Part shown: positions 49,615 through 59,527 of the stretch, one piece after another
Layout of the letters: every line of letters begins with the position of its first letter
Numbering within the stretch: the stretch's first letter is position 1
Assembly: GCF_008180155.1 (NCBI RefSeq)
Contig: NZ_VSZS01000061.1
Coordinates: 62,001 to 126,000 of the forward strand
DNA from: Neoaquamicrobium microcysteis
GTDB lineage: Bacteria > Pseudomonadota > Alphaproteobacteria > Rhizobiales > Rhizobiaceae
Reading direction: 5' to 3'
DNA length: 64,000 nt
The notes under the pieces: model-generated
What the model saw: the letters and a program-made list of their open reading frames with translations, nothing else
Told to the model about the DNA's origin: nothing
The model's database searches: none
Position numbers and translations under genes: made by a program

Positions 49615-49710
49615 GTTTATACCCACCCCCTGCTCCTATCTTTCAGCTTGATTACCGGCAATCGTGCCGCTAACGAAGTCCCACCAACTTTTGAAGTCGA
49701 GGGTTTGCAA

Positions 49711-49947
49711 ATGAGCGATACCGCAGAACGCGTCAAGAAAATCGTTGTCGAGCATCTGGGCGTCGATGCCGACAAGGTCACCGAGGGCGCGAGCTTCATC
49801 GACGACCTCGGCGCAGACAGCCTTGACACGGTCGAACTGGTCATGGCTTTCGAAGAAGAATTCGGCGTTGAGATCCCCGACGATGCCGCCGAGACCATTC
49901 TGACGGTCGGCGACGCGGTCAAGTACATCGACAAGGCATCGGCCTGA
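49711..49947 (+). CDS. acpP: Acyl carrier protein
   Basis: Carries growing acyl chains on 4'-phosphopantetheine attached to S37 in [10 protein letters not shown]. The 78-residue acidic protein has the standard length. ATG 49711 with GAGGG upstream gives the normal N-terminus [19 protein letters not shown]. Modified by AcpS (4576-4977) and used by FabD, FabG and FabF in this cluster. Confidence 0.98.
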   Translation: MSDTAERVKKIVVEHLGVDADKVTEGASFIDDLGADSLDTVELVMAFEEEFGVEIPDDAAETILTVGDAVKYIDKASA

Positions 49948-49987
49948 CGCTGAGCCCTCACAGGCCAGGCGTTATCGGCAGATAGCA

Positions 49988-51256
49988 ATGCAAGCGATGA
50001 GACGCGTCGTTGTAACCGGCATCGGACTGCTTTCGCCTTTCGGCGTGGGCGCCGAGTACGGCTGGAAGCAAATCCTTTCCGGCAAGAGCGCGGCGCGTCG
50101 CGTCGATACGTTCGAGGTGGACGATCTTGCGTGCAAGATCGCCCACGTCATCCCCCGTGATGGCGGGGACCATGCGTTTGACCCCGACCGGTTCATGGAG
50201 CCGAAGGAACAGCGCAAGGTCGGCGATTTCATCATCTATGGCGTCGCCGCCGCAGACATGGCTCTGGAGGATGCCGGCTGGCATCCCACCACGCCGGAAG
50301 ATCAGGCCGCCAGCGGCGTGATGATCGGCTCCGGCATCGGCGGCATCGAAGGTATCGCGGAGAACGCCCTGATTTTGCAGGAGAAGGGTCCGCGGCGCAT
50401 CAGCCCGTTCTTCATTCCCGGCAACATCATCAATCTCGTTTCCGGTCAGGTGTCGATTCGCCACGGCCTGAAAGGGCCGAACCACGCGGTCGTCACGGCA
50501 TGCTCGACCGGCGCACACGCGATCGGCGATGCGGCACGGCTCATCCAGTTCGGCGATGCCGACGTCATGGTTGCCGGCGGCGCCGAAGCGCCGGTCACAC
50601 GCCTGTCGCTGGCCGGTTTCGCCGCCTGCAAGGCGCTGTCCACCGCCCGCAACGACGACCCCCAGAAGGCCTCGCGGCCCTACGATCGCGACCGTGACGG
50701 CTTTGTCATGGGCGAGGGCGCCGGCGTCGTGGTGCTCGAGGAACTCGAGCATGCCAAGGCGCGCGGAGCGAAGATTTACGCCGAAGTGGTCGGCTACGGC
50801 CTGACGGGCGACGCCTACCACATCACGGCTCCGTCGGAGGACGGCGACGGCGCATTCCGGTGCATGACTGCCGCCCTGAAGCGCGCGGGGCTGACACCCG
50901 CAGACGTCGACTACATCAACGCGCACGGCACCTCGACCATGGCCGACACGATCGAGCTCGGCGCGGTCGAACGCCTCGTGGGCGATGCGGCCTCCAAGAT
51001 TTCGATGTCGTCGACCAAGTCTTCCATCGGTCACCTCTTGGGTGCCGCAGGCTCGGCTGAGGCGATCTTCTCGATCCTCGCCATACGCGACAACATCGCC
51101 CCGCCGACCATAAATCTGGATAACCCCGAGCGCGAAACCGCGATCGATCTGGTTCCCAACTCTCCCCGTGAGCGGCAGATCGACGTGGCCCTTTCCAACT
51201 CGTTCGGCTTCGGCGGCACCAACGCGTCGCTGGTGTTTCGCAGATATCAAGGCTGA
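49988..51256 (+). CDS. fabF: Beta-ketoacyl-ACP synthase II
   Basis: Condenses malonyl-ACP with acyl-ACP in chain elongation. The 422 residues carry the thiolase-fold triad: cysteine C172 in TACSTGAHAI, histidine in NAHGTSTMAD, and histidine in SSIGHLLGAAGS. The start is ATG 49988 or ATG 49997, nine bases later; neither has a strong ribosome site. It follows acpP by 40 bases. Confidence 0.96.
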   Translation: MQAMRRVVVTGIGLLSPFGVGAEYGWKQILSGKSAARRVDTFEVDDLACKIAHVIPRDGGDHAFDPDRFMEPKEQRKVGDFIIYGVAAADMALEDAGWHPTTPEDQAASGVMIGSGIGGIEGIAENALILQEKGPRRISPFFIPGNIINLVSGQVSIRHGLKGPNHAVVTACSTGAHAIGDAARLIQFGDADVMVAGGAEAPVTRLSLAGFAACKALSTARNDDPQKASRPYDRDRDGFVMGEGAGVVVLEELEHAKARGAKIYAEVVGYGLTGDAYHITAPSEDGDGAFRCMTAALKRAGLTPADVDYINAHGTSTMADTIELGAVERLVGDAASKISMSSTKSSIGHLLGAAGSAEAIFSILAIRDNIAPPTINLDNPERETAIDLVPNSPRERQIDVALSNSFGFGGTNASLVFRRYQG

Positions 51257-51360
51257 CCGGCGCACGCCGCTTTCGCGTCGCCAATTTCGCCATATTCCGG
51301 CTTAGGTTCGGTTCGCAGAATCGGACCCAGCCTGCAGTATTAGGGAGAGCCGGGAGGCCC

Positions 51361-52545
51361 ATGAGCAATTCCGCGGACGACAACGCCTTGGCAGCCCAGC
51401 AGCCGGGCGGCGCAAAACCTATCGTGCCGAAGAGCGCCAGCGAGGCGCTGCGTCCGCAGGCCGGTACGCCTCCACCTCGCCGCTCTCGCAAGTCTCGCAG
51501 CCAGGTCGTGGTATTCCTGAACTTCCTGATGTCGACCATCGTGCTGGTCGCCGTCGTCGCGTTCGCGGCCGTCTGGTTCGGCAAATACACCTTCGAGGGC
51601 GAGGGCCCGCTGGCGACGCCGGACACGATCCTGATACGCCCGAATACCGGCGTGACCGAGATCGCCGAGCAGCTCGAACGCCTCAACATGATCAGCGATG
51701 CACGCATCTTCCGGCTGGGCCTTCGCGCCTATGGCAATGATGGCAGGCTGCGGGCCGGCGAATATGCGGTGCCCGCGCACGCGTCGATGCACGACATCAT
51801 GGAACTGCTCGTCAGTGGCCGCTCGATCCTCTATTCGCTCACCATTCCCGAGGGGTTGACCGTTCACCAGGCGTTTGCGCGCATCGCCTCGATGGAAGAG
51901 CTTGAAGGCGAAATGCCGTCCGAGCTTCCGCCGGAGGGGTCGCTGGCCGCCGACACCGTGCGTTTCACGCGCGGCATGCAGCGGCAGCAGGTGATCGACC
52001 GCCTGTCCGCAGACCAGAAGGCGCTGGTAGAGAGCATCTGGGCGCGACGCTCGCAGGATGTGCCCGTGGCCGACATCAACGAGTTCGTCACGCTGGCGTC
52101 CATCGTGGAGAAGGAAACCGGCCGGGCGGATGAGCGCTCGCGCGTCGCATCCGTCTTCATCAACCGCCTCAAGAACGGCATGCGGCTGCAGTCGGACCCC
52201 ACGATCATCTACGGCATCTTCGGCGGCGAGGGTAAGCCGTCGGACCGGCCGATCTATCGCTCGGACATAGACACGCCGACGGACTACAACACCTACACGA
52301 TCAACGGCCTGCCGCCCGGCCCGATCGCCATTCCCGGCCGTGCCTCGCTGGAGGCGGTAGCCAATCCGTCCAAGACGGAAGACCTCTATTTCGTGGCGGA
52401 CGGCACCGGCGGGCACGCCTTTGCACGGACGCTGGAAGAGCATAACCGGAATGTCGCACGCTGGCGGCAGATCGAACGGCAGCGGGCCGAAGCTGCGGCG
52501 GCCGCCGGTGAAGAAGCCGGGGAGGCGGAAACCTCGGACGAGTGA
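51361..52545 (+). CDS. mltG: Endolytic transglycosylase MltG
   Basis: Inner-membrane lytic transglycosylase that cuts nascent peptidoglycan. The 394 residues have a proline-rich cytoplasmic N-terminus, one membrane helix (about 45-72), a LysM-like region, and the YceG domain with catalytic E250 in ASIVEKETGRADER and RLQSDPTIIYG. GGGAGGC precedes the ATG. The location behind fabF is standard. Confidence 0.95.
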   Translation: MSNSADDNALAAQQPGGAKPIVPKSASEALRPQAGTPPPRRSRKSRSQVVVFLNFLMSTIVLVAVVAFAAVWFGKYTFEGEGPLATPDTILIRPNTGVTEIAEQLERLNMISDARIFRLGLRAYGNDGRLRAGEYAVPAHASMHDIMELLVSGRSILYSLTIPEGLTVHQAFARIASMEELEGEMPSELPPEGSLAADTVRFTRGMQRQQVIDRLSADQKALVESIWARRSQDVPVADINEFVTLASIVEKETGRADERSRVASVFINRLKNGMRLQSDPTIIYGIFGGEGKPSDRPIYRSDIDTPTDYNTYTINGLPPGPIAIPGRASLEAVANPSKTEDLYFVADGTGGHAFARTLEEHNRNVARWRQIERQRAEAAAAAGEEAGEAETSDE

Positions 52546-52571
52546 CGGCGGCATCGGGGGCGGGGGACGCC

Positions 52572-53459
52572 ATGGGTTTGCAAAGTATGACGGGTTTCGG
52601 CCGCGCGACAGCCGACCACAAGGGCGCGGCGATAGCGTGGGAGCTGAAGTCGGTAAACGGCAAGGCGCTGGAAGTGCGCCTGCGTCTTCCGCCCGGCTTC
52701 GAGCGGCTCGAACAGTCGGCCAGGCAGGCGATCCAGAAGCGGTTTTCCCGTGGCAACATACAGGCCGGACTCTCCATCTCACGGGTGGGCGCTCAGGCAC
52801 AGCCTGTCGTCAACGAGGAGTTCCTGCGCGATCTTGCGGAACTTGCCAAACGGCTGGAAGAGCAGTTCGGCGCAGCACCCGCCACTGCCGACGGCCTGCT
52901 CGCGCTGCGCGGCGTGCTGGATGCACCGGACGCCGTCGAGGACGAGGACGCACGCACAGCGCTCGACGCAACCATCCTGCGGGCGCTGGATGCCGCGCTG
53001 GCCAATCTGGAAGAAGCCCGCCGCGATGAGGGCGTCGCGCTGGGCGCACTGTTGCAGGGCCATCTGGGGGCCATCGGCGCGCTGACCGATCGCGCAGAGG
53101 CCGACCCGTCGCGAGACGCGGCTGCGATCCGCGCGCGACTGGCCGAGCAAGTGGGCCTCCTGCTGGAAACCGGTGCCCCGCTGGACGAGGCGCGCCTACA
53201 CATGGAAGCAGCGTTTCTGGCGACCAAGGCCGACATTCGCGAAGAGATCGACAGGCTGCACACGCACGTCGCGTCGGGCCGTGCGCTGCTGGAGGCCGGC
53301 GGCCCGGTTGGCCGCAAGCTCGATTTCCTGTCGCAGGAATTCAATCGCGAATCGAATACGCTCTGCTCGAAGTCCAACGCTGCTTCGGTCACCGCTATCG
53401 GGCTCGAGTTGAAATCGGTCGTCGACCAGTTTCGCGAGCAGGTCCAAAATCTGGAGTGA
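52572..53459 (+). CDS. YicC family endoribonuclease
   Basis: A 295-residue YicC/YloC protein. The N-terminus GLQSMTGFGRA and the C-terminal FLSQEFNRESNTLCSKSN are family signatures with the acidic residues linked to nuclease activity. ATG 52572 with GGGGGA upstream is preferred; a GTG at 52542 overlaps the mltG stop and is the alternative start. It precedes gmk, as in many bacteria. Confidence 0.93.
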   Translation: MGLQSMTGFGRATADHKGAAIAWELKSVNGKALEVRLRLPPGFERLEQSARQAIQKRFSRGNIQAGLSISRVGAQAQPVVNEEFLRDLAELAKRLEEQFGAAPATADGLLALRGVLDAPDAVEDEDARTALDATILRALDAALANLEEARRDEGVALGALLQGHLGAIGALTDRAEADPSRDAAAIRARLAEQVGLLLETGAPLDEARLHMEAAFLATKADIREEIDRLHTHVASGRALLEAGGPVGRKLDFLSQEFNRESNTLCSKSNAASVTAIGLELKSVVDQFREQVQNLE

Positions 53460-53462
53460 GCC

Positions 53463-54119
53463 ATGGCGGACACGCCTCTTACCGCTTCCATCCGCCGCCG
53501 TGGCCTCATGCTGGTTTTGTCGTCGCCTTCGGGCGCGGGCAAATCGACGATCGCGCGCAACTTGCTTGAGGACGATCCTGCCTTTGAGCTGTCGATCAGC
53601 GTGACGACGCGCGCTCGTCGCGGCAGCGAGATCGACGGGCGGCACTATCATTTTCGCTCGGCGCGCCAGTTCGAGATCATGCGCGACAACGACGAACTAC
53701 TGGAATGGGCGGAGGTTCACGGCAATTTCTACGCAACGCCTCGCGCACCTGCCGAAAAGGCGCTGGCTGAAGGCCGCGACATGCTGTTCGACATAGACTG
53801 GCAGGGAGCGGAGCAATTGCGCGAGAAGATGCGGGCCGACATCGTCTCCATCTTCATCCTGCCGCCTTCGATGGGTGAACTGAAGGACAGGCTGCGCCGC
53901 CGCGCGGAGGATCAGGATTCCGTCATCGCCGCCCGGCTGCAAAACGCCCGCGACGAGATCGAACACTGGCGGGACTACGACTACATCGTCATCAACGAGG
54001 ATCTGGACACCGCATTTTCGGAGGTCAAGGCGATCGTCACTGCAGAACGCCTGCGACGCGACCGCCGCCCCGGACTGTTCGACTTCGTGACCGGCCTGCT
54101 CGACGAAAAGCTGGACTGA
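53463..54119 (+). CDS. gmk: Guanylate kinase
   Basis: Phosphorylates GMP to GDP. The 218 residues show the P-loop [10 protein letters not shown] (20-29), [19 protein letters not shown], and [15 protein letters not shown] with GMP-binding residues. It starts three bases after the yicC stop. It converges on rsmA with a three-base gap. Confidence 0.96.
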   Translation: MADTPLTASIRRRGLMLVLSSPSGAGKSTIARNLLEDDPAFELSISVTTRARRGSEIDGRHYHFRSARQFEIMRDNDELLEWAEVHGNFYATPRAPAEKALAEGRDMLFDIDWQGAEQLREKMRADIVSIFILPPSMGELKDRLRRRAEDQDSVIAARLQNARDEIEHWRDYDYIVINEDLDTAFSEVKAIVTAERLRRDRRPGLFDFVTGLLDEKLD

Positions 54120-54122
54120 AAT

Positions 54123-54950
54123 CTACAACGCGTTGGCAAGCGCGACGAACTCGGCGACCGAGAGCGTTTCGGCACGCCGGGTTCCGTCGATGCCCGTCTT
54201 TTGCAGCAACGTTTCCCCGCCGATGCTCTTGAGGCTCTGGCGCAGCATCTTGCGGCGCTGTCCAAACGCCGCCTCCGTCACCCGCGCAAGCTTCTTTCCG
54301 TCGGCGGGCATCGGTTCGGCTCGCGGAACGATGTGCACGACGGAAGACGTAACCTTCGGCGGCGGGGTGAAAGCCTGCGGGGGCAGGTCGAAGGCGATGC
54401 CGGCACGCGTGCGCCAGCCTGCCAGGACGCCGAGCCGGCCATAGGCGTCGTCGTCCGGCCCGGCGACGATGCGTTGGGCGACCTCCTTCTGGAACATCAA
54501 CGTCATCGAACTGTAGAACGGAGGCCACGTCTCCGCCGTAAGCCAGCGTATCAGCAGTTCAGTGCCGATGTTGTAGGGCAGGTTCGCGACGATCTTCGTG
54601 TCCGTCGCGCCGGCTGCGAATGCCGCGAAGTCCGTCTTGAGCGCGTCGCCGTAAATCACTTCCAGCCGGCCGGGATAGTGGACCGAGATTTCCGCCAGCG
54701 CTGGCAGGCAGCGCTCGTCGCGTTCTATGGCGACCACGCGCTGCGCCCCATGTGCCAGCAACGCGCGCGTCAGGCCGCCGGGGCCGGGCCCCACCTCGAT
54801 GACGGTCGTCTGCGACAGGTCTCCCGCCGTGCGGGCGATCTTTCCGGTCAGGTTGAGGTCGAGCAGGAAGTTCTGCCCCAGCGCCTTCCTGGCGCGAAGC
54901 TCGTGGCGCTCGATCACCTCGCGCAGCGGCGGCAGCCCGTCGAGACTCAT
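54123..54950 (-). CDS. rsmA: 16S rRNA dimethyladenosine transferase
   Basis: Dimethylates two adjacent adenines near the 3' end of 16S rRNA (also called ksgA). The 275 residues have [14 protein letters not shown] motif [16 protein letters not shown], and the catalytic [14 protein letters not shown] 54950 overlaps the pdxA stop as ATGA. Last gene of the lptF-rsmA operon. Confidence 0.96.
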   Translation of the reverse strand: MSLDGLPPLREVIERHELRARKALGQNFLLDLNLTGKIARTAGDLSQTTVIEVGPGPGGLTRALLAHGAQRVVAIERDERCLPALAEISVHYPGRLEVIYGDALKTDFAAFAAGATDTKIVANLPYNIGTELLIRWLTAETWPPFYSSMTLMFQKEVAQRIVAGPDDDAYGRLGVLAGWRTRAGIAFDLPPQAFTPPPKVTSSVVHIVPRAEPMPADGKKLARVTEAAFGQRRKMLRQSLKSIGGETLLQKTGIDGTRRAETLSVAEFVALANAL

Positions 54951-55957
54951 CGCCCGGCTGCCCGGGCGTCCGCCATGCGGCGGGCCAGCTTCAACGCTGC
55001 GATGAGGCTGTCTGGACGTGCAATGCCCTTGCCGGCGATGTCGAACGCCGTGCCGTGATCGGGCGATGTTCGGATGAAGGGCAGGCCGAGCGTGACGTTG
55101 ACGGTCTCGTCGAAAGCCAGCGCCTTGGCGGGAATGAGCGCCTGGTCGTGATACATGCACACCGCCGCGTCGTAGGTTTCGCGGGCCCTTGCGTGAAACA
55201 TCGTATCGGCGGGCAGGGGGCCGCGTGCGTCGATCCCGCGCCGCACCAGCTCCTCAACCGCGGGTCGAACGAGCTCGTCATCCTCACGCCCCATCGCTCC
55301 GCCTTCGCCCGCATGCGGGTTCAGCCCGGAGATCGCAAGCCGCGGTCGCTTGATGCCGAACCGGTCGCGCAGGTCGCAAGCGGTGATTGCCGCCGTCTCC
55401 ACGATGAGAGCGGTCGTCAGCATGCGCGGGACCTCGCTGAGCGGAATATGGATAGTCACCGGCACTGCGCGCAATTCCGGACCGGCCAGCATCATCACCG
55501 GCCTTGTCGGCTTGCCGGTGATCGTCTCGGCCAGATGCCCCAGGAACTCCGTGTGTCCGGGATATGCGAAGCCTGCATCGTAGAGCGGCTTCTTGGCGAT
55601 GGGGCAGGTGACCACCGCATCCGAGCGGCCAGCCGCGGTGTCGTGCACGGCCCGCTCGATGGCCTCGACGATGCCGGCCGCGTTGCTGCTGGAGGGGGCG
55701 CCAGGCGTGTCGGCGAAGGAAGCGTCGAGCGGCAATATGGGCAGGGCGGTCGCGAATGCCTGGTCCGCCTCGCCGGGCACCACCGTGGCAATCTCGACCG
55801 ACAGCCCGAGCCTGTGGGCGCGTGCGCGAATGAGCTCCGGATCAGACAGGAGATGAAACGCGGGAACCGCGGCCGCATCGCGACGCAGCCACGCCTGCAG
55901 GGCGATATCCGGGCCGATGCCGGAAGGATCGCCCGATGTCAGAGCTAGTGAACCCAC
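54947..55957 (-). CDS. pdxA: 4-hydroxythreonine-4-phosphate dehydrogenase
   Basis: Step in pyridoxal phosphate synthesis by the DXP-dependent route. The 336 residues begin with [17 protein letters not shown] and contain the metal-binding histidines in [12 protein letters not shown] and [13 protein letters not shown], and [15 protein letters not shown]. The start is GTG 55957 with a G-rich stretch upstream. The order lptD-surA-pdxA-rsmA is conserved in proteobacteria. Confidence 0.96.
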   Translation of the reverse strand: MGSLALTSGDPSGIGPDIALQAWLRRDAAAVPAFHLLSDPELIRARAHRLGLSVEIATVVPGEADQAFATALPILPLDASFADTPGAPSSSNAAGIVEAIERAVHDTAAGRSDAVVTCPIAKKPLYDAGFAYPGHTEFLGHLAETITGKPTRPVMMLAGPELRAVPVTIHIPLSEVPRMLTTALIVETAAITACDLRDRFGIKRPRLAISGLNPHAGEGGAMGREDDELVRPAVEELVRRGIDARGPLPADTMFHARARETYDAAVCMYHDQALIPAKALAFDETVNVTLGLPFIRTSPDHGTAFDIAGKGIARPDSLIAALKLARRMADARAAGR

Positions 55958-55993
55958 GCCCCCGGTCCCGGATGATTGGCTGACGGGCTGCCG

Positions 55994-56947
55994 TCAGCGC
56001 CTGATGATCTGTGCCTTGGCGCGAAGTTCGTCCATCAGCTTCTTCGAGGCGCTTTCGGCATCCTCGTCACCGCTGCTCCCGCCCGAGCCCAGTTGCTCCG
56101 TCTGGAACACCATCTGCGCGACACGGTCGTCCGATACCTCGCGAGCGCTGCACACACCGATGAACTCGGCACCGCGATCGGTCTCGCGCACCACCGTAGC
56201 CGCACCGGCATTCGTGGACTTGACCTGCTCCGCCCAGTCGGCCGGAAGCTCCGGCGCGAGCACGCGGCCCAGATCGCGCACGGTCACGTCGATCAGCCCC
56301 TTGGCGAATTCCCGCGTGGAATCGCACCCGCGAAAGCGCTGACGCATGGCTTCTGCCTCGCGCTTGCGCGCGCCGAGCCTGCTGCCGCGCTCTGCAGGCG
56401 GCACCACGAAAATCACCTGCTGCAGCATGTATTCGGTAGCTGTCGGCTTGCTGCCGCCCTGCTGAAGCATCCGCTGCACGGCGTCCTGCTCGCTGACTGC
56501 CCCGGCGCGCTGGCGCTGCGAGAGAACCTGCGACCAGCCCATCTGGGCGCGGATGAACTCGCGAAAATGAGCCTTGGTGACGCCCGACTGGTTCAGCACC
56601 TGGTCCATCTGCGCAGCCGACATGTTGTTGGAGCGCGCGAAGCGCTCGTATGCGCCCGCCACCTGGTCGTCGGTGATGTTGATGTTCATGCGCCGCATCT
56701 CGCCGCTGCGCAGGGCCTGGTCGATCATGTCGTCCGCGGCGGCCTGCTGCACGTTTCCGCGCCTGTTCTGCAAGCGCAGGAACGCCGCTCGGCGCTCGAT
56801 GTCGTAGCTGGTCACAGCCTGGTTGTTGACGACGTACCTGATCTCACTCGCCTGTGCGGGCATCGGCGCCAAAGCCGCGGGCGCGGAGATGCCGACAAGC
56901 ATGAGGGCGACTGCATATCGCCTTATGGCAGTTGCTGCCTTTCCCAT
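55994..56947 (-). CDS. surA: SurA-type periplasmic chaperone
   Basis: Escorts outer-membrane proteins, including LptD, through the periplasm. The 317 residues have a signal peptide (about 1-33), the SurA N-terminal domain (RYVVNNQAVTSYDIERRAAF; DDMIDQALRSGEM), and a degenerate parvulin-like region around 170-260. It is shorter than the 428-residue E. coli SurA, with one isomerase-like region. Directly after lptD in the operon. Confidence 0.9.
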   Translation of the reverse strand: MGKAATAIRRYAVALMLVGISAPAALAPMPAQASEIRYVVNNQAVTSYDIERRAAFLRLQNRRGNVQQAAADDMIDQALRSGEMRRMNINITDDQVAGAYERFARSNNMSAAQMDQVLNQSGVTKAHFREFIRAQMGWSQVLSQRQRAGAVSEQDAVQRMLQQGGSKPTATEYMLQQVIFVVPPAERGSRLGARKREAEAMRQRFRGCDSTREFAKGLIDVTVRDLGRVLAPELPADWAEQVKSTNAGAATVVRETDRGAEFIGVCSAREVSDDRVAQMVFQTEQLGSGGSSGDEDAESASKKLMDELRAKAQIIRR

Positions 56948-57049
56948 CCTTTATCTCCCTAGAATTCCTGACGCTGCATGCGACGACCTTCCCGTGGCCG
57001 TTCTATGGGGCGAAACCGTGGCGCAGCGGCCGAAGGCTGCGCTTTCCCG

Positions 57050-59527
57050 TCAATTGAACGACGACGTGGTGGTGCCGAAATCGCCGATCGTACGCAGCGA
57101 AATCCGGAAGCCGAACGACTTCTCCTTGTCGACTTCCTGCGTATTGTTGTTTCTGGACGCGGTTTCGGTCCCGAAGAACGTGAACGAGAAGCATTCATCG
57201 TCGTAGCCGAACCCGATCGACTTTCTGGTCATCAGGTTGTTTTCCAGATCGTAGGTACCGCTGCCGAACACGCGCCAGTATTCGTGCACCTTGACCGAAG
57301 CCCCACCGCGAACTTCGTGGCGATCCTCTTCGAAACCGTAGTCCGGCTGCTTTTCCACAAACGTGTAGACGGCCGAAACGCGGGCGACATCGCCACCATA
57401 GCTGGCAGTCAGATCCGTGCGCCGCACCTCGAAGTTTTCCTGGTCGAAGCGGGCGCCGGCACCAACCGTCACTCCGATGGGCGTGTTGAGGTTGACCGCT
57501 GCGACATAGTCCGACGTGTCGGTCTCCAAGCCGGAGGCTGCTCCCACATTCACAAGGTCCGGGGAGGCGTAGGGGTTTACGCCCGCAAGATGAAAGGACT
57601 GGCCGGCAATGGCGTTGGCCGACCAGCCGCCGCCGAACGCGCCCGAGTAGCGCACGCCGAGATTGGCGCGTACACCGCCCTCGATGCGGTCATATCCGCC
57701 GAACTTGTCGCGTTCGAACAGATTGGTTGCGTCAAAGACCAGCGCCTGCGCATCCTCGTTCGGAATGCCGAGCGTCTCGCCATAAGGCGCATCCGGCCGC
57801 GCGAAAAGCTGGCCCATCGGCTCCAGCACGTGGGTCGAGCTGGACGTCGAGAACAGTACGGGCCAGCGAGCTTCTAGGCCGGCCGTCGCCATCGCACGGT
57901 AGTAGGACGAGCGGATGTCGGTGGCGAAGCCGTATTGATCGGCATGCTGTTGGATTGCAGCTTCCGAGTTGCCGCGATAGTTGACGGCGATGCCGTCGCC
58001 GCGTCCATGCAGGAGCGATGTCAACATAAGCCCACCGGGCGCCACGTATGACCGCTTCCACTCTGCTTCGGCGGTCAACCGCGTCGAACTGCCGTCGATA
58101 CCTCGCAAGCGGGATCGGGTAACCTCGGGATCAGCGCAATCCATGCTTACTATACGTCCGCCCCTGGTGCCGGTGCACCCCTCATCAAGCTCGCTGCGGT
58201 AAACACTTTGGAGGTTGACGTTCACAGTCAGTTCACCACCCGCGATAGGCTCGTCGGGCGTGTAGGAGTAGTCGAACGACGGCAGCACCCAGGGTTGCTT
58301 GGCGTCTCGTGTCCTTACCGTTACCTCACTCCCAGTAATCTGAAAATCTCGATTGAAAGTTTCTTGTGCATTGAACTTGTAGGCGCGCAGGTCAAAGTAG
58401 TTCCGATCATTTAAGCCGGTCAGATAGACTTCATTAGTGCGCCTTACCTGATTGTAACCCTCAATCCCGTAGCGGTAAGAGAAGTTCTTGTCGGTTTGGG
58501 CCAGAACGTCCCAGCCGAAAGTCCAGCGCGGATTAATCTGGAATCGGCCCTTTGAGCCGATCATGCCACGGAACTTCTCGTTGTCGGAGAAAACTTCCGG
58601 CGGCCGCCCAGGCAGTGCGTTACGATAAAACTCTTCGGGGCTGCGCTGCCGGATGCCCGCGATGGTGATCGAGTATTCACCGTTGTTGAAGCGCTGCCGC
58701 CATTCGGCCTCGCCCAGAAAGCCCTGCTTGGAATAGACGGTCGGCTTCAGCGTGAGATCGTATGTCGGTGACAGCGCCAGATAATAGGGGACGCGAACGC
58801 CGTGGCCGATATCGTCACCCGACCGGTAGCTGGGTACCAGAAAGCCGGAGCGGCGCTTGACCGTCGGATCGGCGATCTCGAAAGCCGGCAGGAAGGCGAG
58901 GGGAAGGCCGAACATCTCGAAACGGGCGCGCTCGAAGCGCACTGTCTTGGTCTGTCCGTTCCAGATGATCTTCTGCGCTTTCACGCGCCAGATCGGCGGC
59001 TTGTCCGGCTTTTCCTCACACGGCTCGCACGCCGTATAGACGCCGTAGTTGAAGGTCGTGACCGTGCCGTCGGCGCGATCCGCGCTTTCGGCAGCGAAAT
59101 ACGTCTTGTCGGCCGTCTCGACCCGTAGCGTGCGCACGAAGCCGTCGCGGAAATCGTCGGTAATATCGATCTCGTCGGAGAAGATGCGGGTGCCCTGGCT
59201 GTCCACGATTTCGACATTGCCGCTGGCGATCAGGCGCGAGGTGCCGCGGTCATAGGTGACGCGCTGCGCGACGAGGCGGCTCCCATCATAATCGATCTGC
59301 ACGCCGCCAACGGCGGTGATTGTGTTACGGTCGTTGTCGTAGACGATGGTGTCCGCTTCGAGCAGCATATCCGCGTCGCGCGAGGGCGAGCGGCTCTCAA
59401 GCCCGATCGACTGTGCGAAAGCCACCTGAGGCATCACGCCGCCCGCCATGACGCAGGCGAGCGCGGTCGCGCAGGCGAAGCGCAGAGTCCGTGCGGACCT
59501 GCGTTTTCTCGCGAGCACGCCCCTCAA
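57050..59527 (-). CDS. lptD: LPS assembly protein LptD
   Basis: Outer-membrane beta-barrel that inserts LPS into the outer leaflet. The 825 residues have a signal peptide (about 1-38), an OstA/LptA-like domain (about 50-190: LEADTIVYDNDRNTITAVGG, DGSRLVAQRVTYDRGT), and the large barrel with aromatic-rich strands. A TTG directly after the lptG stop is the start, with AAGGAGGA seven bases upstream; a GTG nine bases later is an alternative. Members of one transcript with lptF and lptG. Confidence 0.95.
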   Translation of the reverse strand: MRGVLARKRRSARTLRFACATALACVMAGGVMPQVAFAQSIGLESRSPSRDADMLLEADTIVYDNDRNTITAVGGVQIDYDGSRLVAQRVTYDRGTSRLIASGNVEIVDSQGTRIFSDEIDITDDFRDGFVRTLRVETADKTYFAAESADRADGTVTTFNYGVYTACEPCEEKPDKPPIWRVKAQKIIWNGQTKTVRFERARFEMFGLPLAFLPAFEIADPTVKRRSGFLVPSYRSGDDIGHGVRVPYYLALSPTYDLTLKPTVYSKQGFLGEAEWRQRFNNGEYSITIAGIRQRSPEEFYRNALPGRPPEVFSDNEKFRGMIGSKGRFQINPRWTFGWDVLAQTDKNFSYRYGIEGYNQVRRTNEVYLTGLNDRNYFDLRAYKFNAQETFNRDFQITGSEVTVRTRDAKQPWVLPSFDYSYTPDEPIAGGELTVNVNLQSVYRSELDEGCTGTRGGRIVSMDCADPEVTRSRLRGIDGSSTRLTAEAEWKRSYVAPGGLMLTSLLHGRGDGIAVNYRGNSEAAIQQHADQYGFATDIRSSYYRAMATAGLEARWPVLFSTSSSTHVLEPMGQLFARPDAPYGETLGIPNEDAQALVFDATNLFERDKFGGYDRIEGGVRANLGVRYSGAFGGGWSANAIAGQSFHLAGVNPYASPDLVNVGAASGLETDTSDYVAAVNLNTPIGVTVGAGARFDQENFEVRRTDLTASYGGDVARVSAVYTFVEKQPDYGFEEDRHEVRGGASVKVHEYWRVFGSGTYDLENNLMTRKSIGFGYDDECFSFTFFGTETASRNNNTQEVDKEKSFGFRISLRTIGDFGTTTSSFN

